Source of the DNA: CALLPQ01 sp039819545
Lineage (GTDB): Bacteria > Pseudomonadota > Alphaproteobacteria > Caulobacterales > Parvularculaceae
Length of the DNA stretch: 49,790 nt
Direction: 5' to 3'
NCBI GenBank assembly: GCA_039819545.1
Contig: JBCBRS010000019.1
Coordinates: forward strand, 1-49,790
A program made the position numbers and the translations under genes. Below, piece after piece: positions 1 to 9,342 of this stretch. Position 1 is the first letter of the stretch, and each line of letters opens with the position of its first letter. The notes under the pieces were generated by a model, which ran no database searches, had not been told where the DNA came from, and saw only the letters and a list, made by a program, of their open reading frames with translations.

Positions 1-404
1 GGCCCCGTGACGCCGATCACCTATCAGGTGATGGATGAGGATGGCGCACCCGTAACGGCAATGTTGACGGTGATGGTCGGTGATGTGAACGACCCGCCGG
101 TTGCGGTCGATGACATGGCCACAACGCCCGAAGATATGCCGGTGACGGTGCCTGTCCTGGGCAATGACTCTGATCCCGACGGGATGATTGATCCCACCAC
201 GGTGATGATCGAAGACCCGAATAATCCGGGTACCTTCGTAACGATGCTGACCGTACCGGGCGAGGGGACCTTCACGGTGGATCCGATGACGGGTGACATC
301 ACCTTCACACCGGAGCCAAACTTTAACGGCCCCGTGACGCCGATCACCTATCAGGTGATGGATGAGGATGGCGCACCCGTAACGGCAATGTTGACGGTGA
401 TGGT
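1..404 (+). repeat. Direct repeat in adhesin gene, 327-bp period
   Basis: The first 77 bases of the window recur exactly at 328-404, one period of 327 bp (109 codons) later. This covers the end of one Ig-like unit, including the protein motif TPITYQVMDEDGAPVTAMLT. The DNA-level identity points to recent duplication or gene conversion in the array, which continues upstream of the window. Confidence 0.9.
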
Positions 405-3400
405 GGCCCCGGTGAATGATCTGCCGGTGGCGGAGGATGATTTCTTCACCACACCGGAAGATGTGGCAAGCACGGGTAGCGTCTTCACCGATAACGACAA
501 TGGTATTGATCGTGATCCGGAAAATGATCCGCTCACGGTGACGCGTATTGCAACCGGCACGGATGAAACTGCGCTCGCCGGGGTTCCCGATGGAACCGGT
601 GTGGGCACACCAATCGCCGGCAGCAACGGGGGGCTCTTTACCGTTCAGCCCGATGGCACCATCGCCTTCCAGCCTAATGGTGAGTTTAATGGGTTGATGG
701 AAGGGGAGACGGTAACAACCTCCATCGTCTATCAGATTGATGACGGCAATGGCGGGACCGATACCGCCACGGTCACCTATACGATCACCGGCATGAATGA
801 CGCGCCGGTGGTGGCACCGGTGCCCAATCAATCCAATGTGGATGGGGAAATGATCCCGCCGCTTGATGTGTCCACAACGTTTATGGACCCCGATGGCGAT
901 CCGCTGACCTTCACGGCCATGGGCCTGCCGCCCGGCCTGATGATTGATCCCACGACCGGTGTCATCACCGGAACATTGCCGCCGGATGCCTCGCAAGGCG
1001 GTCCGTATCTTGTGACCCTTACGGGCACAGACCCGGATGGGGAAATCACCACCACGGTGTTTGAGTGGAATGTGAGCAATCCCGGTCCAGAGGCAACCGA
1101 CAACACAACCGGTACTCCGGAGGATACGCCGGTCACCTTTGATGTGCTTGGCGATGATACGGACCCGGATGGTGATCCGTTAACAATTACCGCCACCACG
1201 CAGCCCGATAACGGCTCGGTCACGATCAATCCGGACGGCACGCTCACCTACACCCCTGATCCGAATTTTGAGGGGACCGATACATTTACCTACACCATAT
1301 CCGACGGGAATGGCGGCACCGATACGGCAACCGTCACGGTCAATGTGCCCGCATCCCCTGATCAGCCAATTGCTGAGCCCATCATGGATATGATGAACCT
1401 CGATGCTGACCCGGTGGGACCAATTGATGTGTCGGGTAACTTCGCTGATCCCGATGGTGATCCCCTGACCTTCTCGGCGATTGGCCTGCCTCCGGGACTG
1501 ATGATCGATCCTGTTACAGGTCAGATCAGCGGGACAATTGATCCTGATGCGTCACAAGGTGGACCCTATAGTGTGACGGTAACGGCCAGTGACCCTGACG
1601 GCAATCTTGCCTCCACGACGTTCACTTGGGATGTTGAGAATCCGGCGCCTGACGCGGTGGATAATGTGGTCGGCACGCCGGAAGATACGCCTGTTACCTT
1701 CGATGTTCTGGGTAATGACAATGATCCAGATGGTGATCCCCTGACGATTACCGGCACCAGCGCGCCACAAAACGGCGTCGTGGTGATCAATCCCGATGGT
1801 ACGCTGACCTATACACCAGACGCCAATTTCACCGGGACAGATACGTTCACCTACACTATTGATGACGGTAATGGCGGCACCGATGTGGCCATGGTGACGG
1901 TCAATGTTCCCGCTGAACCCGATCAGCCGGTGGCAGCCCCCATCGTGGATATGATGAATCTTGATAGCGATACCATCACGCCGGTGGATGTATCGGACAG
2001 TTTCTCTGATCCCGATGGTGATACGCTGACTTTCTCTGCCAACGGCTTGCCGCCAGGGTTGATGATCGACCCGGAAACGGGGGTCATCACCGGTACGATT
2101 GATCCCGATGCTTCCCAGGGTGGTCCGTACACGGTAACCATCACCGCAACGGACCCGGGCGGTGATCTTGCCTCCACCAGCTTTATCTGGACGGTGACGA
2201 ACCCGGTACCACTCGCCGTTGATAATTCGGCCACCACACCGGAAGACACGCCGATTACCCTTGCGGTCCTTGCCGATGACAATGACCCCGATGGCGATCC
2301 GTTGACGGTGACCGCAGTGACCCCGCCAACCAATGGCACGGTCACGATCAATCCCGATGGAACGGTAACCTATCTGCCCGATCCGCAGTTTAACGGAACG
2401 GACACCTTCACCTACACCATTGATGACGGCAATGGCGGTACCGATACGGCAATGGTGACCATTACAGTTGATCCGGTAGCGGATGATCCCGTGGTGCCCA
2501 ATAATATTCCCGAACAACCGGGTGAAGACGGCACGCCAATCCCGCCGCTTGATGTCAGCACCTTTGTGGAGGATCCCGATGGCGATCCGCTGACCTTCAG
2601 TGCACCGGACTTGCCGCCCGGTCTGTCGATTGATCCCATGACCGGGATAATTTCGGGCACGCCCGATCCGTCGGCCTCCCAGGGTGGTCCCAACAGTGAT
2701 GGCGACTATCCGGTGATCATCACGGTTTCTGATCCCAATGGCGGGTCAGTGGATATCCCCGTGACCTATACCATTACCAACCCGCCGCCCGTGGCCGCGG
2801 ATGATGGTATTATTCCGGTGACGGAGGATACACCAACCTTTATCGATGTTCTGAATAATGACAGCGACCCTGATGGTGACCCGATTACGGTCACCGAGGT
2901 CAATGGCACGCCGCTGACGCAAGGGGTACCGGTAAGCCTGCCTTCCGGGGCGACGGTCATCCTCGAAGAGTCGGGCTCTCTGACCTATACCCCCGCCCTG
3001 AACCAGACCGGTCCGGACAGCTTTGTTTATACCATTGATGATGGCGAGGGCGGTACGGATACCGCGACTGTCAGCCTTGATATCGGGCCGGAAAATGACC
3101 CGCCCGTGGCTGATCCTGATCTGCCTGACCGGATGAACAGTGACGGTGACACGATTACGCCGGTTGATGTGTCGGGAACGTTTTCTGACCCCGATGGTGA
3201 TCCGCTGACCTTCACCGCCGAAGGCTTGCCGCCGGGTCTGATGATTGACCCAACCACAGGCATCATTACAGGCACCTTACCGGGTGATGCCTCCGTAGGC
3301 GGACCATATCCAGTGACGATCACCGCAACGGACCCATCAGGTCTTGAGGTGAGCGTTCCCTTCCTGTGGACCGTTGATAACGTGCCGCCGGTGGTGGTGG

Positions 3401-5253
3401 AACTGGTGCCCAACCAGACCAATCTCGATGGCGAAACCGTTGCGGTTGATATCACCAATGCCTTTGAGGACCCCAATCCCGATGGCGATCCCCTGACCTA
3501 CACGGCGCAGGGCTTGCCGCCGGGACTGACGGTTGATCCGCAGACGGGCATTATCAGCGGTACCCTGCCGCCTGATGCGTCGCTGCAGGAGCCCTATATC
3601 GTGACACTGACCGCTGATGATGGTCAGGGCGGTATGGCGACGGAGACCTTTGTCTGGCGCATCAATAATGACAACCCGGCATTGGTCACCCAATTGCCAA
3701 ACCGTCAGAATACCGATGGGGAGACCATCGATCCGGTCAATCTGGGCATGAATTTCGAGGACCCGGATGGCGATCCGCTGACCTTTACGGCGCAGGGTCT
3801 GCCCCCTGGTCTGACGATTGATCCGGCAACCGGAATCGTTACCGGTATGCTGCCCATCGATGCCAGCGCGGGTGGTCCCTATGTGGTCGTTGTTACTGCC
3901 GATGACGGCATGGGCGGCACCACGGTGGAAAGCTTTGTCTGGATGGTGGACAACATTCCGCCGGTCCTTGATCAGCCCCAACCGGATGTGTCGGCCCCTG
4001 ACGGAACGCCGCTGGATATTCCCGTGGCCGGTAACTTCAGCGATCCCGATGGCGATCCGCTCACCTTTACCGCAGAAGGGTTGCCGCCGGGCTTTGAGAT
4101 TGACCCACAAACGGGTGTTATCTCCGGCACGCTTGACATCCATGCCTCGGTGGAGGGTCCGTTTACGGTCATCGTGACCGCTTCTGATCCGCAAGGCGGC
4201 GTGGCCCGTGATCTGTTTACAATCACTGCAACCAATCCGGCGCCGGTGGCAACACCGCTTGATCCGGTTGATGTCCCCCCGGGTGAGCCGGTCACTATCG
4301 ATGTGGGTCGTCAGTTTACCGATGAAGATAGCGATCCGCTTCGCTTCACCGCCCCTGACTTGCCTGCCGGCCTGACGCTTGACCCGGTCACCGGTGTTCT
4401 GAGCGGCACCCCCGCTGTGGGCACGCAATCAGGTCCGATCCGTATCTTTGCCAATGATGGTGATGGCGGCATCACGCCGATTGATGTGACGCTGAATATC
4501 ATCGCCAATGCCGACATCGAACGGATCATCAGTTTCGGTCGGCCAGGCGATGGCGGGCTTGACCCCGCACAAACACAACGTACACGTGAAAGCGCCGCCG
4601 ACAGCCTCAATGCCGAACCCATCGTTCTCGACACGGTCAATGGCGTGCGGTCTCTCAACGGCAACATCCCCGTCGTGGGTGTTGACAATGGTGCACCGGA
4701 TGGCGAGGCGCTCAGCCTCAAAAAGATGCTCGATGGGCGTGATGTGCGGGCGGGCGATGGCATTGATGACTTTGCCCTGGAAGGCTCCTTTGCCTTCTCC
4801 TCACGCATTGATGTGGGCGGCACACGGAGTATCAATGAAAGTGGCCAAAAAGGTCAGTTCGTCATTGATACCTTCATACGCGACAATGCGCTTTATGTTG
4901 AAGCCTACGACACGATTGATCGAACACGGTCGCGCGGCTTCAGGGAGTATACCGCAACCCTCGGTGATGGCCGGGCTCTGCCGAACTGGGTCTCGTTCTC
5001 ACCTGATGGCCTCTTGATCATTGATCGGCCAGCCAATGTGGAGGCGGTAACCCTCAAAATCACAGGACTTCGCGGGGGCGGCGGTCATGTGACCCGGATT
5101 GTCGAAATCGATACGGCAACCGGTGAAATCAGGGAACTGAAACGGTCGGATAAAGCCTTTGGCAGCAGCTTCTCAGAACAGGTGCAAACTGCCGCACTTG
5201 ATCCGTCTACCAATGATGCATCGGTCAACACCATTCTGAGGGGGCAACGCTAA
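1..5253 (+). CDS. Giant cadherin/Ig-like repeat adhesin, C-terminal part (5' end outside window)
   Basis: The frame is open from the first base, so the gene starts upstream; at least 1750 codons are visible. The protein is a chain of two alternating modules. One is an Ig/cadherin-like unit of about 90 residues with the recurring core DPDGDPLTFTA and LPPGLxIDPxTGxIxGT (putative-Ig/He_PIG type). The other is a tandem-95/Big_9-type unit with TPEDTPVTFDVLGND and GTDTFTYTIDDGNGGTD. Acidic DPDGD motifs suggest calcium binding between domains. After about residue 1500 the repeats give way to a unique C-terminal domain of about 250 residues. Such proteins are surface or biofilm adhesins (BapA/LapA-like), usually exported by type I secretion. 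The TolC-family gene begins 78 bases after the stop, which fits. No ABC exporter or membrane-fusion protein is in the window. Family is well supported; exact function is not. Confidence 0.85.
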   Translation, partial: GPVTPITYQVMDEDGAPVTAMLTVMVGDVNDPPVAVDDMATTPEDMPVTVPVLGNDSDPDGMIDPTTVMIEDPNNPGTFVTMLTVPGEGTFTVDPMTGDITFTPEPNFNGPVTPITYQVMDEDGAPVTAMLTVMVAPVNDLPVAEDDFFTTPEDVASTGSVFTDNDNGIDRDPENDPLTVTRIATGTDETALAGVPDGTGVGTPIAGSNGGLFTVQPDGTIAFQPNGEFNGLMEGETVTTSIVYQIDDGNGGTDTATVTYTITGMNDAPVVAPVPNQSNVDGEMIPPLDVSTTFMDPDGDPLTFTAMGLPPGLMIDPTTGVITGTLPPDASQGGPYLVTLTGTDPDGEITTTVFEWNVSNPGPEATDNTTGTPEDTPVTFDVLGDDTDPDGDPLTITATTQPDNGSVTINPDGTLTYTPDPNFEGTDTFTYTISDGNGGTDTATVTVNVPASPDQPIAEPIMDMMNLDADPVGPIDVSGNFADPDGDPLTFSAIGLPPGLMIDPVTGQISGTIDPDASQGGPYSVTVTASDPDGNLASTTFTWDVENPAPDAVDNVVGTPEDTPVTFDVLGNDNDPDGDPLTITGTSAPQNGVVVINPDGTLTYTPDANFTGTDTFTYTIDDGNGGTDVAMVTVNVPAEPDQPVAAPIVDMMNLDSDTITPVDVSDSFSDPDGDTLTFSANGLPPGLMIDPETGVITGTIDPDASQGGPYTVTITATDPGGDLASTSFIWTVTNPVPLAVDNSATTPEDTPITLAVLADDNDPDGDPLTVTAVTPPTNGTVTINPDGTVTYLPDPQFNGTDTFTYTIDDGNGGTDTAMVTITVDPVADDPVVPNNIPEQPGEDGTPIPPLDVSTFVEDPDGDPLTFSAPDLPPGLSIDPMTGIISGTPDPSASQGGPNSDGDYPVIITVSDPNGGSVDIPVTYTITNPPPVAADDGIIPVTEDTPTFIDVLNNDSDPDGDPITVTEVNGTPLTQGVPVSLPSGATVILEESGSLTYTPALNQTGPDSFVYTIDDGEGGTDTATVSLDIGPENDPPVADPDLPDRMNSDGDTITPVDVSGTFSDPDGDPLTFTAEGLPPGLMIDPTTGIITGTLPGDASVGGPYPVTITATDPSGLEVSVPFLWTVDNVPPVVVELVPNQTNLDGETVAVDITNAFEDPNPDGDPLTYTAQGLPPGLTVDPQTGIISGTLPPDASLQEPYIVTLTADDGQGGMATETFVWRINNDNPALVTQLPNRQNTDGETIDPVNLGMNFEDPDGDPLTFTAQGLPPGLTIDPATGIVTGMLPIDASAGGPYVVVVTADDGMGGTTVESFVWMVDNIPPVLDQPQPDVSAPDGTPLDIPVAGNFSDPDGDPLTFTAEGLPPGFEIDPQTGVISGTLDIHASVEGPFTVIVTASDPQGGVARDLFTITATNPAPVATPLDPVDVPPGEPVTIDVGRQFTDEDSDPLRFTAPDLPAGLTLDPVTGVLSGTPAVGTQSGPIRIFANDGDGGITPIDVTLNIIANADIERIISFGRPGDGGLDPAQTQRTRESAADSLNAEPIVLDTVNGVRSLNGNIPVVGVDNGAPDGEALSLKKMLDGRDVRAGDGIDDFALEGSFAFSSRIDVGGTRSINESGQKGQFVIDTFIRDNALYVEAYDTIDRTRSRGFREYTATLGDGRALPNWVSFSPDGLLIIDRPANVEAVTLKITGLRGGGGHVTRIVEIDTATGEIRELKRSDKAFGSSFSEQVQTAALDPSTNDASVNTILRGQR

Positions 5254-5330
5254 TGCGCCCTCAGATTAAAAAAGACCCATGGTCACTTCTCAATAACCTG
5301 AAAACAAACCTGCCTGGAGGGGCAAATCCC

Positions 5331-6992
5331 ATGAAAAAACTTCTTTTGAGCGCCGCCATTCCGCTGCTTCTGGTCGGTTGTGCTGTTACCCCTGACCCAT
5401 TTGACGAAACCGAGCTTGAGGCGCAAGCCACCGATCGCGCCGCCGCCATGACCAGTGGTCAGGAAGCGGTGGTCAGGCCCATTTCTCTTTATGAGGCCAT
5501 GGCCCGTGCCATTAAATACAATCTCGACTATAAAGTTGAATTGATGGAACAGGCATTGCGTTCAAAAGAACTAAATCTGTCTCGGTACGATCTATTGCCG
5601 CAAATTGTTGCCGGTGCCGGTTACAATGGCAGGAGTAATTTTTCCGGAGCAAGCTCCAGTCAGCTTCTTGGTCCGCGTGAAGTCGGCGCCCAATCCCTGG
5701 TCTCGTCAACTTCTGCTGAACGTGATATTTTTGCAAGCGATATCAGTCTTAGCTATGATCTCCTAGACTTTGGTCTGTCCTACATTCGCGCCAAACAGGC
5801 CGCTGATGAAGTGATGATTGCCAATGAACGCAAGCGGAGCGTCATCAACCGCGTGGTGGAGGATGTGCGTACCGCCTATTGGCGGGCGGTGAGCGCCGAG
5901 CGGCTGATCCGTAAGCTGACGATGCTTGAAAGTGATATTGAAGGCGTTCTGCAAGCTTCAGAAAGTGCGTATGACCGCCGGAAGACGGCGCCACTTTCAA
6001 CACTCACCTATCAGCGGGAATTGTTGACCATTAAGGAAGAAATCCAGAACCTGCAACAGGAACTGGCGGTTTCTAAACAGCAGCTGGCTGCGCTGATCAA
6101 TATTGATCCGGGTGAGCCTTTTGAGCTTGTCCTGCCAAGCCGCGATAACGCGTCGATTGACTTTACCCTGTCACCAGGTGACATGGTCCGAGCTGCCTTG
6201 CGCAATCGCCCGGAACTCCGCGAAGCCTCCTACCGTAAGCGGATCAATGAAAAAGAAGCAACAGCGGCGCTGTTAGATCTCCTACCGTCCTTGCGCGCTT
6301 ATGGCGGGTTTAACTATGACTCCAACGATTTTCTATTCAATAATAATTGGGCCGGATGGGGCGCCCGGGCAAGCTGGAACCTTGTGGAGGCATTTCGATA
6401 TCCCGCCCGCAAAGCAACGGTAAAGGCGCAAGGCGCGTTGCTCCGCCAGCGCGAATTGGCCGTTACAATGGCAGTGGTCACACAGGTTCATGTGAGCCGC
6501 ACGCGGTTTGAATTGGCGCGGCGCAAGGTCGACACGATCCAGCGGTACCACGGCGTTCAAACAAATATCCTCGATCAGATCCGCGCAGGCTATGACACCC
6601 GCCGGGTCTCCAAACAGACCTTTATCCGGGAGCAGATGAATAAGCTTGTGGCGGAAGCAAAGTTTGATATCGCCCTTGCTGATCTGCAAAACGCTTTTGC
6701 CAACATGCATTCGTCTATGGGCTTTGACCCGTTTGGCATTGATGTTACCGGCGATGAAACGGTTGATCAGTTGACCGCAAAATTGCGTGACCATTGGGGT
6801 GCGCGCGGTGATCGGCTGGCCGAAGGGGACCAGTTGGAACCGCGTTCACGCGATGTTGGCATTGTTTCTTTACCGGGTCAGGAACAAACCGGAACACCTG
6901 AAGCCGCGCCGGCTACAATCAGTGCAATACCCATGCGCACGCGGCTATCTATGTCGATGCCACGCCGCTCGCGGGTCGTGAGGGGGCAGTAG
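5331..6992 (+). CDS. TolC-family outer-membrane efflux/secretion lipoprotein
   Basis: Outer-membrane channel protein of the OEP/TolC family, 553 residues from the chosen start. An in-frame ATG exists at 5253, but the ATG at 5331 is preferred. It has a GGAGGGG ribosome binding site 9 bases upstream and opens a textbook lipoprotein signal peptide (MKKLLLSAAIPLLLVGC, lipobox LVGC, acylated Cys17). The body has the two long helical repeats typical of TolC, for example SLYEAMARAIKYNLDYK and the RTAYWRAVSAERLIRK stretch. It follows the giant adhesin by 78 bases and is probably co-transcribed, so it is likely the outer-membrane component of that protein's type I exporter. The C-terminal 60 residues are low-complexity and basic. 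The partner ABC and adaptor genes are not here. Confidence 0.85.
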   Translation: MKKLLLSAAIPLLLVGCAVTPDPFDETELEAQATDRAAAMTSGQEAVVRPISLYEAMARAIKYNLDYKVELMEQALRSKELNLSRYDLLPQIVAGAGYNGRSNFSGASSSQLLGPREVGAQSLVSSTSAERDIFASDISLSYDLLDFGLSYIRAKQAADEVMIANERKRSVINRVVEDVRTAYWRAVSAERLIRKLTMLESDIEGVLQASESAYDRRKTAPLSTLTYQRELLTIKEEIQNLQQELAVSKQQLAALINIDPGEPFELVLPSRDNASIDFTLSPGDMVRAALRNRPELREASYRKRINEKEATAALLDLLPSLRAYGGFNYDSNDFLFNNNWAGWGARASWNLVEAFRYPARKATVKAQGALLRQRELAVTMAVVTQVHVSRTRFELARRKVDTIQRYHGVQTNILDQIRAGYDTRRVSKQTFIREQMNKLVAEAKFDIALADLQNAFANMHSSMGFDPFGIDVTGDETVDQLTAKLRDHWGARGDRLAEGDQLEPRSRDVGIVSLPGQEQTGTPEAAPATISAIPMRTRLSMSMPRRSRVVRGQ

Positions 6993-7012
6993 CCGGGCGT
7001 CATGATCTTTCT

Positions 7013-7042
7013 GCCTCGTTACTTGTGTCCTGGTAACGAGGC
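7013..7042 (+). other. Perfect inverted repeat downstream of the TolC gene
   Basis: GCCTCGTTAC (7013-7022) and GTAACGAGGC (7033-7042) form a perfect 10-bp stem with a 10-nt loop. No T-run follows, so it probably protects the mRNA 3' end or backs up the terminator just downstream. Confidence 0.6.
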
Positions 7043-7051
7043 CTACTGACG

Positions 7052-7100
7052 AAAACCTGTGATGGCTCCGGCATTCCCGGACCCTCACAGGTTTTTGTTT
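7052..7100 (+). terminator. Rho-independent terminator between convergent genes
   Basis: AAAACCTGTGA (7052-7062) pairs with TCACAGGTTTT (7085-7095), with a nested CCGG stem in the loop and a T-rich tail TTTTTGTTT on the plus strand. It ends the TolC transcript. Its right arm contains the stop codon of the converging marR gene, and the A-run on the left gives a usable U-tract in the other direction, so it can act bidirectionally. Confidence 0.8.
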
Positions 7101-7522
7101 ATGGTTTGCAGCGTTTTTAAGAGTGTGTGCCGAGCTGGCTTGCCGATGATACCGGCGAGCATGGCTTCGAGGTCCCGCACCTCATCGACCATCGTGTCAT
7201 AAAGCGTTGCGCCTTGAGGCGTCAGATAAAGATGGTTGAGGCGCGCATCGTCGGGCGAGGGCCGACGTTCAATCAGCCCGCGCGCCTTGATGCTCGCAAC
7301 GGCGCGGCTGACGATCCCCTTATCCATGGGCGTCGCCGCCACCACATCGCGGGCGCTGATCCCCGCCTTGCCCGCAATCGCTGCCATAACCCGCCACTGC
7401 GACAGGCTTAGGTCGCCTTCGTCCCGGGCGATCTTGGCTGTACGCCGATCAATCTTATCGGCCAAAACCACAAGCTGGTAAGGCAGAAAGTGCTCAAGCG
7501 TGATGGCAGATTTCGGGGCCAT
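7085..7522 (-). CDS. MarR-family transcriptional regulator of the hpd operon
   Basis: A 145-residue winged-helix repressor. The DNA-binding core is visible: LSLSQWRVMAAIAGKAGISARDVV, then MDKGIVSRAVASIKARGLIERRPSPDDAR (recognition helix plus wing with the D-D-A-R signature), then the C-terminal dimerisation helices. It is divergent from hpd with 102 bp between the starts. A strong ribosome binding site (GGAGGG) precedes the ATG. A perfect 18-bp palindrome sits 16 bp upstream of its own start. MarR proteins beside hpd/hmg genes usually respond to aromatic intermediates such as homogentisate or hydroxyphenylpyruvate; the ligand here is inferred. Confidence 0.85.
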   Translation of the reverse strand: MAPKSAITLEHFLPYQLVVLADKIDRRTAKIARDEGDLSLSQWRVMAAIAGKAGISARDVVAATPMDKGIVSRAVASIKARGLIERRPSPDDARLNHLYLTPQGATLYDTMVDEVRDLEAMLAGIIGKPARHTLLKTLQTINKNL

Positions 7523-7537
7523 GATCCCTCCGGCTGA

Positions 7538-7555
7538 AAGTTGTGATCACAACTT
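7538..7555. promoter_or_regulatory. Palindromic operator between marR and hpd
   Basis: AAGTTGTGATCACAACTT is a perfect 18-bp palindrome in the 102-bp divergent intergenic region. It would overlap the -35 region of an hpd promoter whose -10 may be TATGAT at 7573-7578, and lies just upstream of marR. Length and symmetry suit a MarR dimer, so it is the likely site of autoregulation and hpd control. Confidence 0.7.
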
Positions 7556-7624
7556 GTTTTAAGCGACGGCCCTATGATAGGACAAGGGTTATTATCCGAT
7601 GCAATCCACAAAGGAGCCTGCGCC

Positions 7625-8722
7625 ATGGCCGATCTATTTGACAATCCAGCCGGTCTTGACGGTTTTGAATTCATCGAGTTTTCAGCCCCGGAAAAAGGCG
7701 CCCTCGAACCGGTTTTTGCGGCCATGGGCTTTACCCATGTGGCCAATCATCGGGCGAAAGATGTTTCACTCTGGCGTCAGGGGGGGATCAATCTGATTAC
7801 AAATTATGAACCGAAATCACCGGCTTGGTATTTCGCCCGTGAACATGGGCCTAGCGCCTGCGGTATGGGTTTTCGGGTGCGCGATGCGGCGGCGGCTTAT
7901 CGCCATCTGTTGGCGCAGGGTGCAGAGCCCGTGGAGACAAATCCCGGACCCATGGAGTTGCGTATTCCGGGTATTCGAGGCATTGGTAACTCCATCATCT
8001 ATCTTGTAGATCGGTACAGCGCGGATGCGAAAAACGGTCTCAATATTTATGATATTGATTTTGAATATCTACCCGGCGTTGATCAGTATCCGGAAGGGTG
8101 CGGCTTTCACACAATCGATCATTTGACCCACAATGTTTATGCCGGGCGCATGGCCTATTGGGCGGATTTTTACGAGCGCCTGTTTAATTTTCGTGAAATC
8201 CGGTTTTTCGATATCAAAGGCGAATATACCGGCCTCACATCAAAGGCCCTGACCGCACCCGACGGTAAGATCCGAATCCCGCTGAATGAGGAAGGCGAGG
8301 GTGGTAAGGGCCAGATTGAGGAATTCCTGCGCGCTTATAATGGCGAGGGTATCCAGCATATCGCGCTCATCTGTGACGATCTTTACGCCTGCTGGGACCG
8401 GCTGAAGGACCATGGCGTGCCCTTTATGACTGCCCCGCCGGAAACCTATTATGACATGCTGGACGAGCGCTTGCCCGGCCATGGCGAAGACATAACCGGT
8501 CTCAAAAGTCGGGGCATCTTACTTGATGGAACGACCGATCAATCGCCCCGGCTCCTGCTACAGATTTTTGCTGAACCGCGCATTGGCCCCGTTTTCTTTG
8601 AATTTATCCAACGCAAGGGTGATGACGGCTTTGGCGAGGGCAACTTCAAGGCGCTATTTGAGAGTATTGAGCGCGACCAGATCAATCGCGGGGTCCTCTC
8701 CGTGGACGGAGCGGGCGCATGA
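7625..8722 (+). CDS. hpd: 4-hydroxyphenylpyruvate dioxygenase
   Basis: Converts 4-hydroxyphenylpyruvate to homogentisate, the second step of tyrosine degradation, using Fe(II) and O2. The 365-residue protein has the tandem VOC fold of bacterial HPPDs. The iron ligands are recognisable: His166 in IDHLTHNVY, His245 in GIQHIA and Glu326 in FFEFIQRKG, with spacing matching known enzymes. An upstream in-frame ATG at 7574 is open, but the ATG at 7625 has an AAAGGAG site and gives the normal N-terminus. The stop overlaps the next start (ATGA), so the two are translationally coupled. Confidence 0.95.
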   Translation: MADLFDNPAGLDGFEFIEFSAPEKGALEPVFAAMGFTHVANHRAKDVSLWRQGGINLITNYEPKSPAWYFAREHGPSACGMGFRVRDAAAAYRHLLAQGAEPVETNPGPMELRIPGIRGIGNSIIYLVDRYSADAKNGLNIYDIDFEYLPGVDQYPEGCGFHTIDHLTHNVYAGRMAYWADFYERLFNFREIRFFDIKGEYTGLTSKALTAPDGKIRIPLNEEGEGGKGQIEEFLRAYNGEGIQHIALICDDLYACWDRLKDHGVPFMTAPPETYYDMLDERLPGHGEDITGLKSRGILLDGTTDQSPRLLLQIFAEPRIGPVFFEFIQRKGDDGFGEGNFKALFESIERDQINRGVLSVDGAGA

Positions 8723-9306
8723 CCGCCCCAGCTGGAAATGCCGCAAAAGCCAGCGCGCCGACGCTGAATGGTGTGCACCATGTGGCCTATCGCTGCCGCG
8801 ACGCAAAGGAAACGGTGCGCTTCTATCAAACTATGTTGGGTATGACCTTCACCACCGCCTTTTCCGAAGATCATGTGCCCTCCACCGGTGCCTATGATCC
8901 GTATATGCACGTTTTTCTCGATGCGGGGAACGGCAATGTGATTGCCTTTTTTGAATTGCCGGAACAGCCCGACATGGGACGCGATACCAATACGCCGGAG
9001 TGGGTCCAGCATATCGCCTTTCGTGTCGCCGATGAGGCGGCGCTACTGGCGGCGAAAACGCATCTGGAGGCACACGGGGTAGACGTTCTCGGGCCAACCC
9101 ATCACGGTGTGTTCAAATCGATTTATTTCTTTGACCCAAACGGACACCGCCTCGAACTTGCAGCCGACATTGGAACGCCCGCGCAGTACGAAGAGTTGGC
9201 GCGGGTGGCAGAGCCCATGCTGGAAGAATGGTCGGAAACAAAAAAAGCGCCCCAACATGCGGCCTGGCTCCATGCAGAGGCGGGCGCCGCCACAAACAAA
9301 CAATAA
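8719..9306 (+). CDS. VOC-superfamily metalloenzyme (glyoxalase/dioxygenase type)
   Basis: A 195-residue single-chain VOC protein with two beta-alpha-beta-beta-beta modules. Candidate metal ligands follow the glyoxalase H/E/H/E pattern: His in GVHHVAY, Glu in IAFFELP, His in WVQHIAF and Glu in GHRLELA. It starts inside the hpd stop codon and precedes fumarylacetoacetase, so it belongs to the tyrosine operon. The superfamily includes glyoxalase I, epimerases and extradiol ring-cleavage dioxygenases, so the reaction cannot be assigned. Its place between hpd and fahA is where homogentisate dioxygenase activity would be expected, but the sequence is not of the HmgA family. Confidence 0.75.
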   Translation: MTAPAGNAAKASAPTLNGVHHVAYRCRDAKETVRFYQTMLGMTFTTAFSEDHVPSTGAYDPYMHVFLDAGNGNVIAFFELPEQPDMGRDTNTPEWVQHIAFRVADEAALLAAKTHLEAHGVDVLGPTHHGVFKSIYFFDPNGHRLELAADIGTPAQYEELARVAEPMLEEWSETKKAPQHAAWLHAEAGAATNKQ

Positions 9307-9342
9307 TCACGGTCTCGATGACGGTGCGTAACGGAGGAAGCG

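Noticed and set aside
1552..4428. Long minus-strand open frames across the adhesin repeats (up to 363 codons)
   Set aside because: They mirror the repetitive plus-strand coding frame, have low-complexity translations and no ribosome binding sites.
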